Below, piece by piece: positions 50,781 to 59,293 of a stretch of 64,000 nt of DNA. The notes below the pieces were generated by a model. It ran no database searches. It worked only from the letters and a program-made list of their open reading frames with translations, and was not told the origin of the DNA. The stretch spans positions 61,783,379 to 61,847,378 of the forward strand of contig CM054182.1 of the NCBI GenBank assembly GCA_028829895.1. The letters run 5' to 3'. Within the stretch, counting starts at the first letter, position 1. The number at the start of each line of letters is the position of its first letter. This DNA is from Sinotaia quadrata. Taxonomy: Eukaryota > Mollusca > Gastropoda > Architaenioglossa > Viviparidae. Position numbers and translations under genes: made by a program.

Positions 50781-51494
50781 CAACTGATATCAGAAATCAT
50801 ACCTTTGAGCAAAAACTAGGAAGCAGTGCTTTTTGATTCGTATTCTCATTAGATAAAAATAACATTATATTATCCCTGTCTGCCCATCAGTTTAACTGCA
50901 CGTCTCTTTCTGTTATTTTGATACTAAACAGTAGGGATTTATAGGCACTAATAAAAAAAAATTGCATCAGACATAACTTATACAAGCTGTAAATATCTCT
51001 AAATAGACAACATCATCCAGAATAAGACATATTCTGCTCTCCTCCCAGTGTTTTAGTTTATCTTGATTGGGAAAACGAATGATAATTATTCAACCTATAG
51101 CAGAGTGTTTGTGAGACAGCATAATCGTAAGTCATTAAGATCGGCATTTAAACTATTTAGTCTTCCTTTCTCTTTTTAGTTATGAATTCATAACCTTCTG
51201 TTAAAAGCTTGAAAGATGCCATCTCTGTCATTTTAAAATAAAGTTTTCTTAAAACTGTCAGACATCAAAGATTACATACCATATATTAGGTTAGTATTTT
51301 GTTTAAAGCTTTTTAAATTTAAAGAGAAACGTTATTTTTATCTAGTAGCATAACTTTAGCTATTATTAAATAACCAGTTTCGCTGTGACTATAATGAACA
51401 AACAAGGACTGAGTGAAAAGGACAAGAAAGATGTTAGATGGAAAGAAACTAACAACACTTCAGAGCAATATTTTCTTACCGCGTTGTCTGCCAT
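28820..51494 (-). CDS. CCDC96: Coiled-coil domain-containing protein 96 (CFAP184), 12 coding exons
   Basis: In studied ciliates and animals CCDC96 pairs with CCDC113 on motile-cilium doublet microtubules, near the nexin-dynein regulatory complex and radial spoke 3. Exons in transcript order: 51494-51480, 48081-47799, 44969-44883, 43804-43620, 40453-40309, 37452-37325, 35837-35687, 34946-34753, 33667-33548, 32306-32214, 31173-31036, 29074-28820. The joined frame is 597 residues (human about 555) with matching phases at every junction. Residues 1-190 are acidic, Glu/Ser/Thr-rich and probably disordered. Residues 270-597 are charged coiled coil; the last 200, including LHLIDFEQLKIEN (about 442-454) and RDILSRTKQVRDSLR (516-530), match the CCDC113/CCDC96 coiled-coil domain (DUF4201). 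All introns are GT-AG except a probable GC-AG intron after exon 8. No signal peptide or membrane segment. Confidence 0.94.
29305..29985 (+). mobile_element. Dispersed repeat family 1, copy c, in CCDC96 intron 11
   Basis: The longest copy: its 5' half matches 1600-2100 and its 3' half (29835-29985) matches 11515-11725. Same orientation as the other two, opposite to CCDC96. It links the two partial copies into one ~680-bp element. Confidence 0.65.
30300..31010. repeat. ~23-bp degenerate array in CCDC96 intron 11
   Basis: Over 25 loose units of CACACTGAAATAGACACTTGA. Heavily mutated, so old. Confidence 0.88.
31036..31173 (-). CDS. CCDC96: CCDC96 coding exon 11
   Basis: Acceptor TTGCTAG, donor GCTCAG|GTGCCT, 46 codons in phase 0 (ELLKLRKKITSTVQVLTHLK and on). 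Codon third positions are clearly richer in G/C than in exons 4-10. Confidence 0.95.
31250..31470. repeat. ~55-60-bp array in CCDC96 intron 10
   Basis: Three to four units with CACTAGCTAAACAACTAAAT and CAAACATCAGCTAGATTACT. Confidence 0.88.
32214..32306 (-). CDS. CCDC96: CCDC96 coding exon 10
   Basis: Acceptor AATTTCAG, donor AATGAG|GTTAGG. Encodes LHLIDFEQLKIENQTYNEKI, the most recognisable segment of the CCDC113/CCDC96 coiled-coil domain. Confidence 0.96.
33355..33477 (-). pseudogene. Partial duplicate of CCDC96 exon 9 with broken donor
   Basis: Near-copy of 33478-33608, covering the 3' half of exon 9 and the start of intron 9. The donor that reads TCTAAG|GTCTGT in the true exon reads TCTAAG|ATCTGT here, and the acceptor half of the exon is absent, so it cannot be spliced as an exon. 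Confidence 0.8.
33548..33667 (-). CDS. CCDC96: CCDC96 coding exon 9
   Basis: Acceptor TATTTTTCAG, donor TCTAAG|GTCTGT, 40 codons in phase 0 (DIEQFLVNENRKESE to KKKEQQLKSK). Its 3' half and following intron are duplicated just downstream at about 33355-33477. Confidence 0.94.
34753..34946 (-). CDS. CCDC96: CCDC96 coding exon 8, probable GC donor
   Basis: Acceptor GTGTTGCAG. Encodes a coiled coil ending SRSGKPIAPK. The junction that keeps the frame into exon 9 (DIEQF) is CCAAAG|GCATGT, a GC donor. The nearest GT, four bases on, would shift the frame. Confidence 0.9.
35225..35635. repeat. 27-bp tandem array in CCDC96 intron 7
   Basis: About 15 units of AAAATATCAGCTCCAGATAG plus CCATACC. Well preserved in the middle, decayed at the right end. 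A period of nine codons keeps a minus frame open. Confidence 0.96.
35687..35837 (-). CDS. CCDC96: CCDC96 coding exon 7
   Basis: Acceptor TGTGCTCAG, donor ATGG|GTAACA. Encodes the start of the conserved coiled coil (LAEYFRKKKSDERQDYDKN). Confidence 0.94.
35975..36190. repeat. 55-bp tandem array in CCDC96 intron 6
   Basis: Four units containing TGTCAATTATTTTGAGTAAA and GGTATAG plus a T-rich run, spaced 53-55 bp apart. Confidence 0.93.
37325..37452 (-). CDS. CCDC96: CCDC96 coding exon 6
   Basis: The acceptor is TTTAAAAAAG|AT, poor next to the AG but with a pyrimidine-rich run just upstream; it is the one that keeps the frame. The donor CAG|GTATAC is good. A MITE ends 78 bp upstream of this exon. 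Confidence 0.85.
37531..38063. mobile_element. 533-bp pogo-like MITE with TA target duplication, in CCDC96 intron 5
   Basis: Ends are CAGTAAAACCCC (left) and GGGGTTTTGCTG (right), inverted repeats with one mismatch, flanked on both sides by TA. The similarity continues inward (CAT.ATAATG and ACAATAAT blocks). Such CAGT-AAACC-type ends with TA duplication are typical of pogo/Tigger-group elements. It has no transposase frame and is non-autonomous. It contains the hairpin at 37821-37964. Confidence 0.75.
37821..37964. repeat. Near-perfect 64-bp inverted repeat, 16-nt loop
   Basis: Arms 37821-37884 and 37901-37964 are complementary at 63 of 64 positions, with loop 37885-37900. It lies inside the MITE and inside a transcribed CCDC96 intron. 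Confidence 0.95.
39285..39560. repeat. 43-bp tandem array in CCDC96 intron 5
   Basis: Six near-identical units of AATCAAATCAAATTGAATAA plus CAGACAATGAAACAGACACAAAG. Confidence 0.96.
39590..39925. repeat. 38-bp tandem array in CCDC96 intron 5
   Basis: About nine units of ACAAGGAACCAAATTGAAAC plus ACTAACAATGAAATAGAC. Its motif GAAA.AGACACAA resembles the 43-bp array next to it, so the two may share an origin. Confidence 0.93.
40309..40453 (-). CDS. CCDC96: CCDC96 coding exon 5
   Basis: Acceptor TCTTACAG, donor CCAG|GTATTT. Encodes SGSFADGERPESSS through LRPDTPEFP, the linker before the coiled coil. Confidence 0.9.
40450..41050. repeat. 20-bp array with 40-bp higher-order unit, CCDC96 intron 4
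   Basis: 20-bp units TAAGATAAAGTGTTGCTCTG and GAAGATAAAGTTTCATTCTG-like alternate, giving a 40-bp higher-order repeat at 40740-41030. Confidence 0.94.
41100..41810. repeat. 23-bp array with higher-order pattern, CCDC96 intron 4
   Basis: About 25 units of AAGACATAAAAGAATTGCTA plus TGT, with ACTCTTACAGACACA variants recurring every three to five units. The motif is related to the neighbouring 20-bp array. Confidence 0.94.
42640..43285. repeat. ~79-bp array, about eight copies, CCDC96 intron 4
   Basis: Units with TTGATTTCAAATAAAATTAT and ATTTCCACTTTGAAAGTGCT, spaced 77-80 bp. CACTTTGAAAGTG in each unit is a 13-bp palindrome. Confidence 0.92.
43620..43804 (-). CDS. CCDC96: CCDC96 coding exon 4
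   Basis: Acceptor GTATTTCAG, donor CCACAG|GTTAGA. Encodes a very Glu/Lys-rich segment (DETGKEEKKEDEEEVK and on) typical of the N-terminal half of CCDC96 proteins. Confidence 0.9.
44883..44969 (-). CDS. CCDC96: CCDC96 coding exon 3
   Basis: Acceptor GAATACAG, donor GAAG|GTTATA; both ends in phase 1. Encodes HAPGETEVQSEG and a second HAPDDEV-like segment in the acidic region. Confidence 0.87.
44975..47790. other. CCDC96 intron 2, nothing further seen
   Basis: AT-rich unique sequence without tandem arrays or recognisable coding blocks; frames of about 60 codons are within chance. Confidence 0.6.
47799..48081 (-). CDS. CCDC96: CCDC96 coding exon 2
   Basis: Acceptor TTTTAACAG. Encodes an acidic stretch (EEVTEGAEPEKS and on) with a repeated SHSVQEAEAESQDVQ-like segment. 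The donor GCTG|GTTTGC is weak but the only one that joins exon 3 in frame. Confidence 0.88.
48250..49690 (+). mobile_element. Dispersed repeat family 2, copy b, split by a purine tract, in CCDC96 intron 1
   Basis: The 5' part (48250-48480) and 3' part (49330-49690) match copy a at 15790-16530. Between them lie a ~560-bp GA-rich tract and unmatched sequence. The two arms keep the same order and orientation as in copy a. Confidence 0.55.
48590..49150. repeat. GA-rich homopurine tract, CCDC96 intron 1
   Basis: About 560 bp of irregular GAAAGAGAAA with few pyrimidines on the plus strand, so the CCDC96 pre-mRNA carries a long polypyrimidine run. The very long open minus frames rich in Ser/Leu/Phe here are artefacts. 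Confidence 0.95.
49910..50778. repeat. CA (49910-49990), GT (50196-50370) and CA (50712-50778) tracts, CCDC96 intron 1
   Basis: Three long dinucleotide runs in alternating orientation within 870 bp. The GT run carries TATG and GTTTGT breaks. Confidence 0.97.
51480..51494 (-). CDS. CCDC96: CCDC96 coding exon 1 (5 codons)
   Basis: ATG GCA GAC AAC GCG followed directly by GTAAGA gives MADNA and a good donor in phase 0, which fits exon 2 (GAA GAG GTG). An in-frame TGA lies 16 codons upstream, so no longer N-terminus in this exon is possible. Inferred from frame and splice signals; an extra exon inside the 3.4-kb intron cannot be excluded without a transcript. Confidence 0.75.
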
Positions 51495-51623
51495 TTTGGT
51501 TGTCAAGGAGTACGAACGGAAGGAAGCAGAGTATCTTTTTCAAGTCAACGCGCGAAATCTAAATTTCAGCGCCGGCATTTGTGAATTATTGAGACAACAT
51601 TTTAGTTGTCAAATAAATCAATA
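51495..51623. promoter_or_regulatory. Divergent TK1/CCDC96 promoter region
   Basis: Only 129 bp lie between the CCDC96 ATG (51494, minus strand) and the TK1 ATG (51624, plus strand), so both transcripts must start in or around this segment unless an upstream non-coding exon exists. It is locally CpG- and GC-richer than the flanking introns and contains an E2F octamer. No TATA box is apparent in either direction. Shared promoter is an inference from spacing. Confidence 0.75.
51550..51557 (-). promoter_or_regulatory. E2F-type site TTTCGCGC
   Basis: The minus strand reads TTTCGCGC, a perfect match to the E2F/DP consensus TTTSSCGC, 67 bp upstream of the TK1 ATG and 56 bp upstream of the CCDC96 ATG. 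TK1 is a classic E2F-regulated G1/S gene in animals, so the site is where one would expect it. Binding itself is inferred. Confidence 0.7.
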
Positions 51624-51710
51624 ATGTCACAGGTAGCTCCACTTCCTGTGTTAAAGCGACTTTCTCAACCACACGATGTGTTTGACTACCAAGAAAGTGG
51701 TCACATCGAG
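51624..51710 (+). CDS. TK1: TK1 coding exon 1
   Basis: Encodes residues 1-29, the poorly conserved N-terminal extension before the P-loop. It ends in phase 0 at GAG|GTAAAT. A TAA stop in another frame overlaps the ATG (TAATG). Confidence 0.9.
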
Positions 51711-54700
51711 GTAAATAAAAAAATGTAATTCTTGTTCACATTATATTGTACTTGTAGTTGTAGGCTTATAACTATTACTATAATTATAAAGTATAAGTGT
51801 GACCCACTTAACTGCATGACGTTCAATTTTTAACCATAATTTGTAATTAATGCACTGTCTCAAGATACAAGCATTATCTTTAATAAATGTTATTTACTGC
51901 AGTAGCTTCTCAAATCTTATTATTTTTTTTAAATAGATAGGTCATTTATGAGCATCAAATGGCTAATATTTAAACAAGTAGGCCTATTATTTCGTTGTAC
52001 TTGTAGGCCTAACCATTATTTAAAATTATTTACCTTTTTTTTTCCAGTTAATCATTGGACCCATGTTTTCTGGCAAGACGTAAGTCATGATTTAATGTGT
52101 AATGTGCCAAATTAATCTCTGTAAGTCACACATTTAAATTCTCTATTAATTTAGTATTACTGTAGTGTTATATAAAATCTAATTGTTTTTTTTTTAAAGT
52201 GCAATTAATGAATTATACTTGTTACTAATGTTAGTTGTATTTAATAGGCTAATTTAAACTATTTAATCAGTGCAGTTTTAACTTAGTAGCCTATACTCGC
52301 TATAGGCCCTACTATATGATGAGGCAAAATGCAAGATTTTTTTTTAAAAGACCTTAATTTTTATAATATAAATTTAATTAATATGTAGTGTCACTGTCAG
52401 TACTAATTCAGTAATTGCATAAATATACTATAGTAATCGAAATATTTTATAACTAAGTATTTTACTAAAATTTTTAGTTAGGCTAGATTTTAAAATATAA
52501 AATTTCAAATTTAATTTCTTGTTAGTAGTATGATTATGAGTATGAGTAGCCCTAATTATTATTCTCTTAATATTTTCTTTGTAAAATACACAGAAATTAT
52601 TGATTAGAATATTTATTTAAATACTTCGAGTTTATTACTTTTGTTTCAGAACGGAACTTATAAGGCGTTTAAAACGATATCGTATTGCACAGTACGCCTG
52701 CTTGATCATTAAATACTCTGGTGATTCACGATATGAATCCGATGGAGTTGCTACCCATGACAGGTAATTATCTTTTGCCATTTCATTTGTTGAATGAAAC
52801 TGGTATAAACTCAAGCCTGCTTGGTTTGTGTATGAATCTTGAAAAATTGCTGAAATTTGCAAACCATGGTTTTCAGGCCTAGTGTAATCTGCATTTGGTA
52901 ATTTTAGTTAATCTGCTCCATCACTTACACTACAGGAGGTATCTGATATATGTATCCTTTTTATGTTTCCCTGCATATATGGGGACAGTCTTTAGGAAAT
53001 CTTTATAAAATCTCTCCACATTTATGACTGTCAATATAAAGTGTCATATCTTTGAACCACAAGTTTTCCAGTATAAAAGATTAAAACAGTTCACATTTCA
53101 TGTTCACCCATCATTTTTCAGTTTCACTGTTTTGTTAACGTACCTACATCACATCTGCCTGCAAACCATCTTGTCATTTATTTTCAACAACCAGAGTACA
53201 ATATTTTAAGGTTTTCTTAGTCAAGCGGTTGTTTTGGAAATTGATTGCTCTAATTGCAGCCATGAAAAAAAGTTAGTGTTTTCTTAGTCAAGCGGTTGTT
53301 TTGGAAATTGATTGCTCTAGTTGCAGCCATGAAAAAAAAGTGAGTGTTTTCTTAGTCAAGTGGTTGTTTTGAAAATTGATAATTTTTTTGATTGCTCTAG
53401 TTGCAGCCATGAAAAAAATTAGGGATTTCTTTGTCAAGCGGTTGTTTTGGAAATTGATTGCTCAAGTTGCAGCCATGAAAAAAGTTAGGGTTTTCTTAAT
53501 CAAGCGGTTGTTTTGGAAATTGATTGCTCTAGTTGCAGCCATGAAAAAAGTTAGTGTATAATACTATAAGTTATTATCTTGATATAAAAGTTTTAGATGT
53601 TATTCATTGCAAGCAAAAAGGTGAGCTGATAATAGGAAGTAATGATTCCTTTAAACTATTTAATTCTTTTACTATAGTAGGTAGTTCCATCCTATTTTTC
53701 AGATTTGATTCAGAGTAAAACAAATGTGTTTACATAATAGTATTAGATGATATAAGGTTGCTTGCGAAATTCTAAGACTTAAGAGAAAACCTTTAGCAGT
53801 TTATGAAATATCATCATTTGAATGTACAAGTTAGTCGCCATCAATTAACAAGGCAAATAAATGCTCATTTTTGATAACATTGTAAAAGTAAAAATCTTGG
53901 TTATGAAATGACAAAGTAAAAATCTTGGTTATGAAATGACAAAGTTAAAATTATAACAGAAGGATATATTTGAATGATAAAATGTAGATATTTTCAGAGA
54001 ATTTATTATATTTTACAAACTGTGTGCAAACATAGCTCTTCATTGCGTAATCACACTTGTAATATAAAGTGCATATTCAAGACCTCATAATTCCAAGAAA
54101 CTCTTGGCTTCTGACTAGTTTTCTGGTAGGAAGCATCTTTGTACCTAAATTTCTGGGACAGCAAATAGTCTTGTGTTGGTAAAGCAGAGTATGATCACAA
54201 CCAATAAACTAGACACATTTGCAGCAAAGATATTTGACTTGAATCTATAGACAATATAAGTTGAAAAGGAACATCTAGATCTTGCATACATGTCAGGAAA
54301 AGTTGGAAGTGCATGGTTCACATGTATAATAAATGATTAATGGTTAGTTCAGATATCACCATCTAGTTCAATGTTTATTCATCTTGTTTCTTAACATACA
54401 AGTTTTTATTGTCATGTGTTTATTAAAAATATGTATTACACAATCTTTTGTGTTCCCATTATTTTTGCTTATTGGTAATTTATAATTTGCCATTTTCTAA
54501 TCAAAGGCAGATTTTGCCAGCCATTTCAACTGATAAGTTGCTTCCAAAACGGCAAACAGCACTGGCATATGATGTCATTGGAATTGATGAGGGACAGTTT
54601 GTAAGTTCTTGTTAACAACTGAAATGCATTTTTATTTTTTTTTAGAACAAATTCTCAAATCTAATGTTAATTGTTTTTCTCTTTCTATTTAGTCACAATC

Positions 54701-57700
54701 TTTGTACCAGTTCTGTTTTTATTTATTATAATACTTTGGTGCAATGTAATTTTTATTTGCTTCAAATTTGTATATGACTGTATTAGAATTATTAATAGCA
54801 AATGTTTATAAAATACTAACTATATTGTAAACCAGTTTAAAAGGGACACAATCTGCAGTAGTTGTGAAAAATAAGTAATTGGTTGAAATGTATTGTAGAG
54901 CAGTTACGGGAAGAGTAATAAGTAGACAAATATTATGAAAACAGTTACATAACAAAGTATTTTTTATGTCATTGTAACATTTTCAATACAACAGTCAACA
55001 AGTGGATTAGAATTTGTGAATGTTACTTACTGAAAACATTACTTATAATACATTAGAAGTAAAAGGTGGGTTATGTAAAGAGCAAATGGTCGACTAGTTG
55101 ATGTTCCTAGTCTTTGACAAACAAGGTGTTTTGGCATGGTTTTAATACTGCTAGTGGGTAGTTTTATCACTTTAAAAGCTGGCCTTAAAATTAGAGAAGT
55201 ATCTTTGTGCAAAACATAAAGTAAATGGAATAGATTAGTTTTGCTTCCACTTTCTTTCAGTTCTCTGATGTTGTAACCTTTGCTGATCAGCTTGCCAACC
55301 TTGGAAAAATTGTCATTGTTGCAGCACTTGATGGCACATTTCAGAAAAAGGTAAGTTGGAAATGTGAACATTCCTGATCAAACAGCAATAAATTAATACC
55401 TGTTTCACCCACTTAAATAGAAGCAAAGAAAGTCCGAATAGTTTGGTTGAGTTGTATGCACATTTTTTTTTTGAGACATGAATGCATGATCAGAATGAAC
55501 AAACTTAAACTCATATATGAAAACAAAACAAAACTGAAGATAATGCATGAAACCAAATGAATCGACATGCAGACTTACAGTATATAACAGATAAATGTAG
55601 TTAGAAATATACAGTTTGAAACAATGACACAGAAGAGATAGCGATGGTCTTGCTGACCAGGGTCTTTAGCAAATTCCAGGTAGATGGGCTCTGATAAGCC
55701 AACAAACACTGACATTTTGACTTGTAGTTTGCTTATTTTTATTTATGAATATTATTTTTCTTTCCATTTTCTGTCTTACACCTATTTCATATTGTAAAAT
55801 AACTTTGACTTTACTGGGTATTAAATTTTGTTTAATTTGTAATTTATAACATCAACTCAATGCATGTTCAATCAAATACAACCAGCTTTTCTCTAAAGGT
55901 TACATACTGATTTTATATTTCACAAAAAAAATATTATTTCCCCTATTCAACTTTATTTGACAAATTTTGTTGATCCATTTCTCTTCTATATAAAGGTACA
56001 TATTCACTTTACATTATGCTGTGGTGTTCAAATATAGTTCAACATGGCATGTTTATTAATTAGGTTACTACAACCTTAGAACAAAGAAGTAAAAGTTTAA
56101 TTTTTCTTATTCACAAATAACCCACCTAGTCTGATATGTTGGCCATAGCAACATTACTCAAACCTGACATAGCCCTACCAGAGAACAGCACTGAATGGCC
56201 CTCACAGCCAATCAGAGCTTTGTTTACAAATCTGTCAACATCCTGTTTTAAACATCACTAAAGTGTCTGCTGTGTTTTTGAAAGCTTTTCATGTAGTTTT
56301 TTTCTTTTTTTTTACATAACGCAAAATGCAGTTGAACCCACTTAGCTTGACCTCTGTTAACTCGCCAACCTTGTTATGTCAACGTTTTTGAAGTGGAACC
56401 ACCAAAGTCCCTCTTTGTCTTAGCATTTTCTCATCGGTTATGTCGATTTTTTTATGTCGCTGAACCCTAATATCTCGAGCACAAAAGAGGGCCAAATTCG
56501 CCACTTAACATCAGTTATCTCGATCCCCGTGACTAATCCGATCGCCAACTTTTGAAAATGTTAGGGTTATCAATGCCACTTCACCATCTCGCTAATGATA
56601 AATGACCATGGCTTGTTAACATCCTGCAGCTTAAACTTAATAAGGGCATTGTTTCCCTCAGTAGCCAATGATGTGCATCTAGTGACTTACTATCAGTTAT
56701 GATCTTTATATGTACAACACAAACTTTTATTTTTAATTTGATCAATCATTGCATAAACTAAACTTTGCCGGCAGAATTTCATCGCACAGATTGCATTTCG
56801 CCGTGTCACTATCCAATCGCTTGGCGTGACTCCACCAGACTATGTCTTGCCCATATTACAACATTATTATTTAATTTATTGATGTTAAAATACTGACAAG
56901 TTTGTTTACTGAAGTCTTATTAACATGCTTCACGCGTGTTGTTAATACAAGCAAAAGGAAGGGTGCGAGCTATGGTGATCCATGTCATCCATAATTAGAT
57001 CTAGGTACAGAAGCTGCTCAGTGCATGAGCCTACCCACGGCCTGTGTCATCAAATAAAGTCTACCCCAAAATGAATCACCTGGGGTGGGGGTGGGGGTTA
57101 TATTTTAATTAGGAGCTTTTATTTTAAAACAAAATATCTGTGGGACTGGGAGTATTTGAGTGGAGTTCATAGGTCACTACACAGAGAGCTCTGTACTTTT
57201 GATTTCTAACAGCAAAGATCATGTGACTGAAGTCATGTGATAGCAACACACATCATTGGAAATGGCAGCCACCTTTGTTTATCTTTATCTTTTGTTTTTG
57301 GTCATGTTATCACGGGTACCCATTAACAATTTTACTACCCTGGTATTAGCATGGCAAGGGGTATCCGGGCACCCATTGACTGATTGAGAGCACTAGTCCC
57401 AACATAGTTGTTTTGCAGGAATAAGTAGCATTTAGTGCACAAATTTGTGGGCTTTTTTTTTTTTTTTTTTTTTTGGGGGGGGGGGAGCAAAGTGTGATAG
57501 TTTAATACAATTAATTATTTATTGATGCAACTTAACTAAAGAAGATGATTTCATTATCTAGCAAGCTTTTGTATTTTATTTAATGTGACAACACCATTTT
57601 TGAAAGAAAAATAATTATACTATTACTAAGTGTTGAATGTGTTTTTGCTAAAAATGGGGCCTTGCAGATAGTTATCGATGTGATAGAAACATTTGCTTGG

Positions 57701-59293
57701 TTTGGATTTCTTTTTGCGCTTGACCACACATGGCTTCTGTATCACTAAGAACAAAAAATAAATGTGTAACAATAAGCTTTCTCCTGATACCACTTTTATT
57801 AGTAGAACTTTAAAACTCAAGCTTTGGTAATAAATTAAATAACTTGGTTCATTTTGAAATTCTTGCCATAAATGCATTTGAATGAATGTTTTCTCACTGA
57901 AAATTGCACTGAAAAGCATACTCATTCCTCTATGAAACTAGTATTTAAAATTTGTAGCTTCAGCTGCAGTTCAGTGCAAAGAGTTTCCATTGGTTAACCA
58001 AAAATCGTCTGCTTCAAATTCTAGTAATGGCTGCTTCGCATGCAAACTTAATGTTGACACTTAGTAATGCTTTCATTAAATTCAGCTTTTGTGTGTAAGG
58101 ATTCATTTAATAATTGCAAGTTAATTTTAGCAGCTATATATGATTGCAAAATCGATTGTCATTGCCATTTCATAACTGAAGATTTTTCATTTTTACAGTA
58201 TATTGAAAATGAGCATTTATTTATCTTGTAAAGTGATGATGATTAACTTTTATATTTAAATGTCGATATTTCATAAACTATTTGAGGTTTTCTGTAGAAT
58301 TTGCATGCAACCTTATATCGTCTAATACTCTTATGTAAACACATTTGTTTTACCCTGAATCAAATTTGTAAATTGGTTGGGAGTCCTGCTAAATGAGAAA
58401 ACACACACATCTATGCATTTAATTATTTTTTTAAAATGCTATTTAATATGAGATTTTTAATTTTTTTTTTTTAAATCCTGATCAACTGTTCATCAGAAAA
58501 GTTTGCGGTTTTTCTAAAGCAATAAATAAAACTGCTATTGTGCAAAATAACAGATGTACAACACTTTAAGAATAGTTTGAAATAAATATTAAACTCCATG
58601 TATATAAGTTTCAATTATTATCATTTCTGAAACAGGGAAATATATTCTTAATAATTTTTTTTGTTTCAGGCCTTTGGTGACATTTTGAATTTAATACCAA
58701 CAGCTGAAAGTGTGACAAAACTGACAGCTGTCTGTACAATTTGTTTCAAACCTGCTGCCTTCACACGCAGAAAGACCCAGGAGAGTGAGGTAATAAGTCA
58801 CTACTTGTGTTACTATAGTCTAGTCATATTTTTTGTTTCGTTCAGCATCTTTTTACTAAACTGAAATCACAAACAACTTTTCATTGCCATTCAGAGCATA
58901 GTTTGTCACACATTTTTATAAGAGTTTCTTTTCCACATCTTATGATTAAATCTAATTTCTGTTCTCTTTTCATTGTGTACTGTGGTGCTCACATCCGAAA
59001 CTGGATGGGTTTTTTTTATAACATTTAGTCTAGTGGTACTGAGCACAGCACAGTTAGGTCACCCTAATACAAAGCCATACAATAACTTTTAACATCTTGC
59101 ACATTTGGAATTACAGGTTGAGGTGATTGGAGGAAATGACAAATATCTCGCAGTATGCAGGGATTGCTTCACTGTTCCTTTGCCCCCTAGCCCAGAGCGT
59201 AAGGTGCTGCAGGAGTTCAACACACCTATCAAGGAGGAGACCATGTTAGAGCGAAGGACTCAGCGACGGTTATTTGGAAAAGTTCTGTCATAG
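51624..59293 (+). CDS. TK1: Thymidine kinase, cytosolic (TK1), 7 coding exons
   Basis: Phosphorylates thymidine to dTMP with ATP in the pyrimidine salvage pathway; the family is cytosolic and S-phase linked. Exons: 51624-51710, 52048-52079, 52650-52763, 54507-54600, 55261-55350, 58670-58789, 59117-59293. All introns are GT-AG and the joined frame is 237 residues with no break (human TK1 is about 234). Visible: P-loop GPMFSGKT at residues 33-40; THDR at 75-78; catalytic-glutamate motif DEGQF at 105-109 (Glu106); AALDGTF at 130-136; structural-zinc cysteine pairs C161/C164 and C193/C196; [10 protein letters not shown] substrate-loop region at 180-189. The start lies in an A-at-minus-3 context and gives an N-terminus of normal length. 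The short C-terminal tail has no KEN box but carries RRLF at 229-232. Divergent from CCDC96, with an E2F site between. Identity is near certain; exon edges were placed by eye. Confidence 0.97.
52048..52079 (+). CDS. TK1: TK1 coding exon 2
   Basis: A 32-nt exon after a strong T-rich acceptor (TTTCCAG). It encodes the [11 protein letters not shown]-loop strand and two bases of the following Thr codon; donor AC|GTAAGT. Confidence 0.94.
52650..52763 (+). CDS. TK1: TK1 coding exon 3
   Basis: Starts after TTGTTTCAG, completes the P-loop Thr40 and runs to the THDR motif; donor AG|GTAATT splits Arg78. Confidence 0.95.
53208..53560. repeat. ~67-bp tandem array in TK1 intron 3
   Basis: Five units with TTTTCTTAGTCAAGCGGTTG, TTTTGGAAATTGATTGCTCT and GCAGCCATGAAAAAA. 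The only sizeable minisatellite in the TK1 introns. Confidence 0.94.
54507..54600 (+). CDS. TK1: TK1 coding exon 4
   Basis: The acceptor is TCAAAG|G, chosen because the CAG three bases later would break the frame. It carries the catalytic DEGQF and ends in phase 0 at TTT|GTAAGT. Confidence 0.93.
55261..55350 (+). CDS. TK1: TK1 coding exon 5
   Basis: Encodes [10 protein letters not shown] through [10 protein letters not shown] between TTTCTTTCAG and AAG|GTAAGT. The residues after DEGQF and the AALDGTF strand are typical of type II thymidine kinases. Confidence 0.96.
55351..58669. other. TK1 intron 5, mostly unique AT-rich
   Basis: Longest TK1 intron. Holds the pogo-like fragment at 56331, a T-run joined to a G-run at 57450-57484, and otherwise no supported feature. 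Confidence 0.6.
56331..56600 (+). mobile_element. Truncated pogo/Tigger-like terminal fragment in TK1 intron 5
   Basis: Begins CAGTTGAACCCACTTAGCTT, followed by several TTAACTCG / TTATCTCGAT / TTATGTCGAT motifs. This resembles the ends of Tigger/pogo elements. No matching inverted end was found downstream, so the copy appears truncated. Confidence 0.4.
58670..58789 (+). CDS. TK1: TK1 coding exon 6
   Basis: Follows a 3.3-kb intron, acceptor TTGTTTCAG. Contains the LTAVC..C zinc pair (C161, C164) and the lasso-loop start AFTRRK; donor GAG|GTAATA. Confidence 0.96.
59117..59293 (+). CDS. TK1: TK1 coding exon 7 (terminal)
   Basis: Acceptor TTACAG. Encodes VEVIGG, the second zinc pair (C193, C196) and a basic 40-residue tail ending at TAG. 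The tail has an RRLF motif near its end. Confidence 0.96.
   Translation, partial: VEVIGGNDKYLAVCRDCFTVPLPPSPERKVLQEFNTPIKEETMLERRTQRRLFGKVLS

Noticed and set aside
51490..51520. RFX X-box for the ciliary gene near GGTTGTCAAGGAGTAC
   Set aside because: Only one half-site resembles the consensus; the second half does not fit.
51394..51624. Open frame ending TAATG on the TK1 start codon, as a possible upstream coding gene or uORF
   Set aside because: It overlaps the CCDC96 first exon antisense, has no recognisable motif, and the likely transcription start near the E2F site would exclude its ATG.
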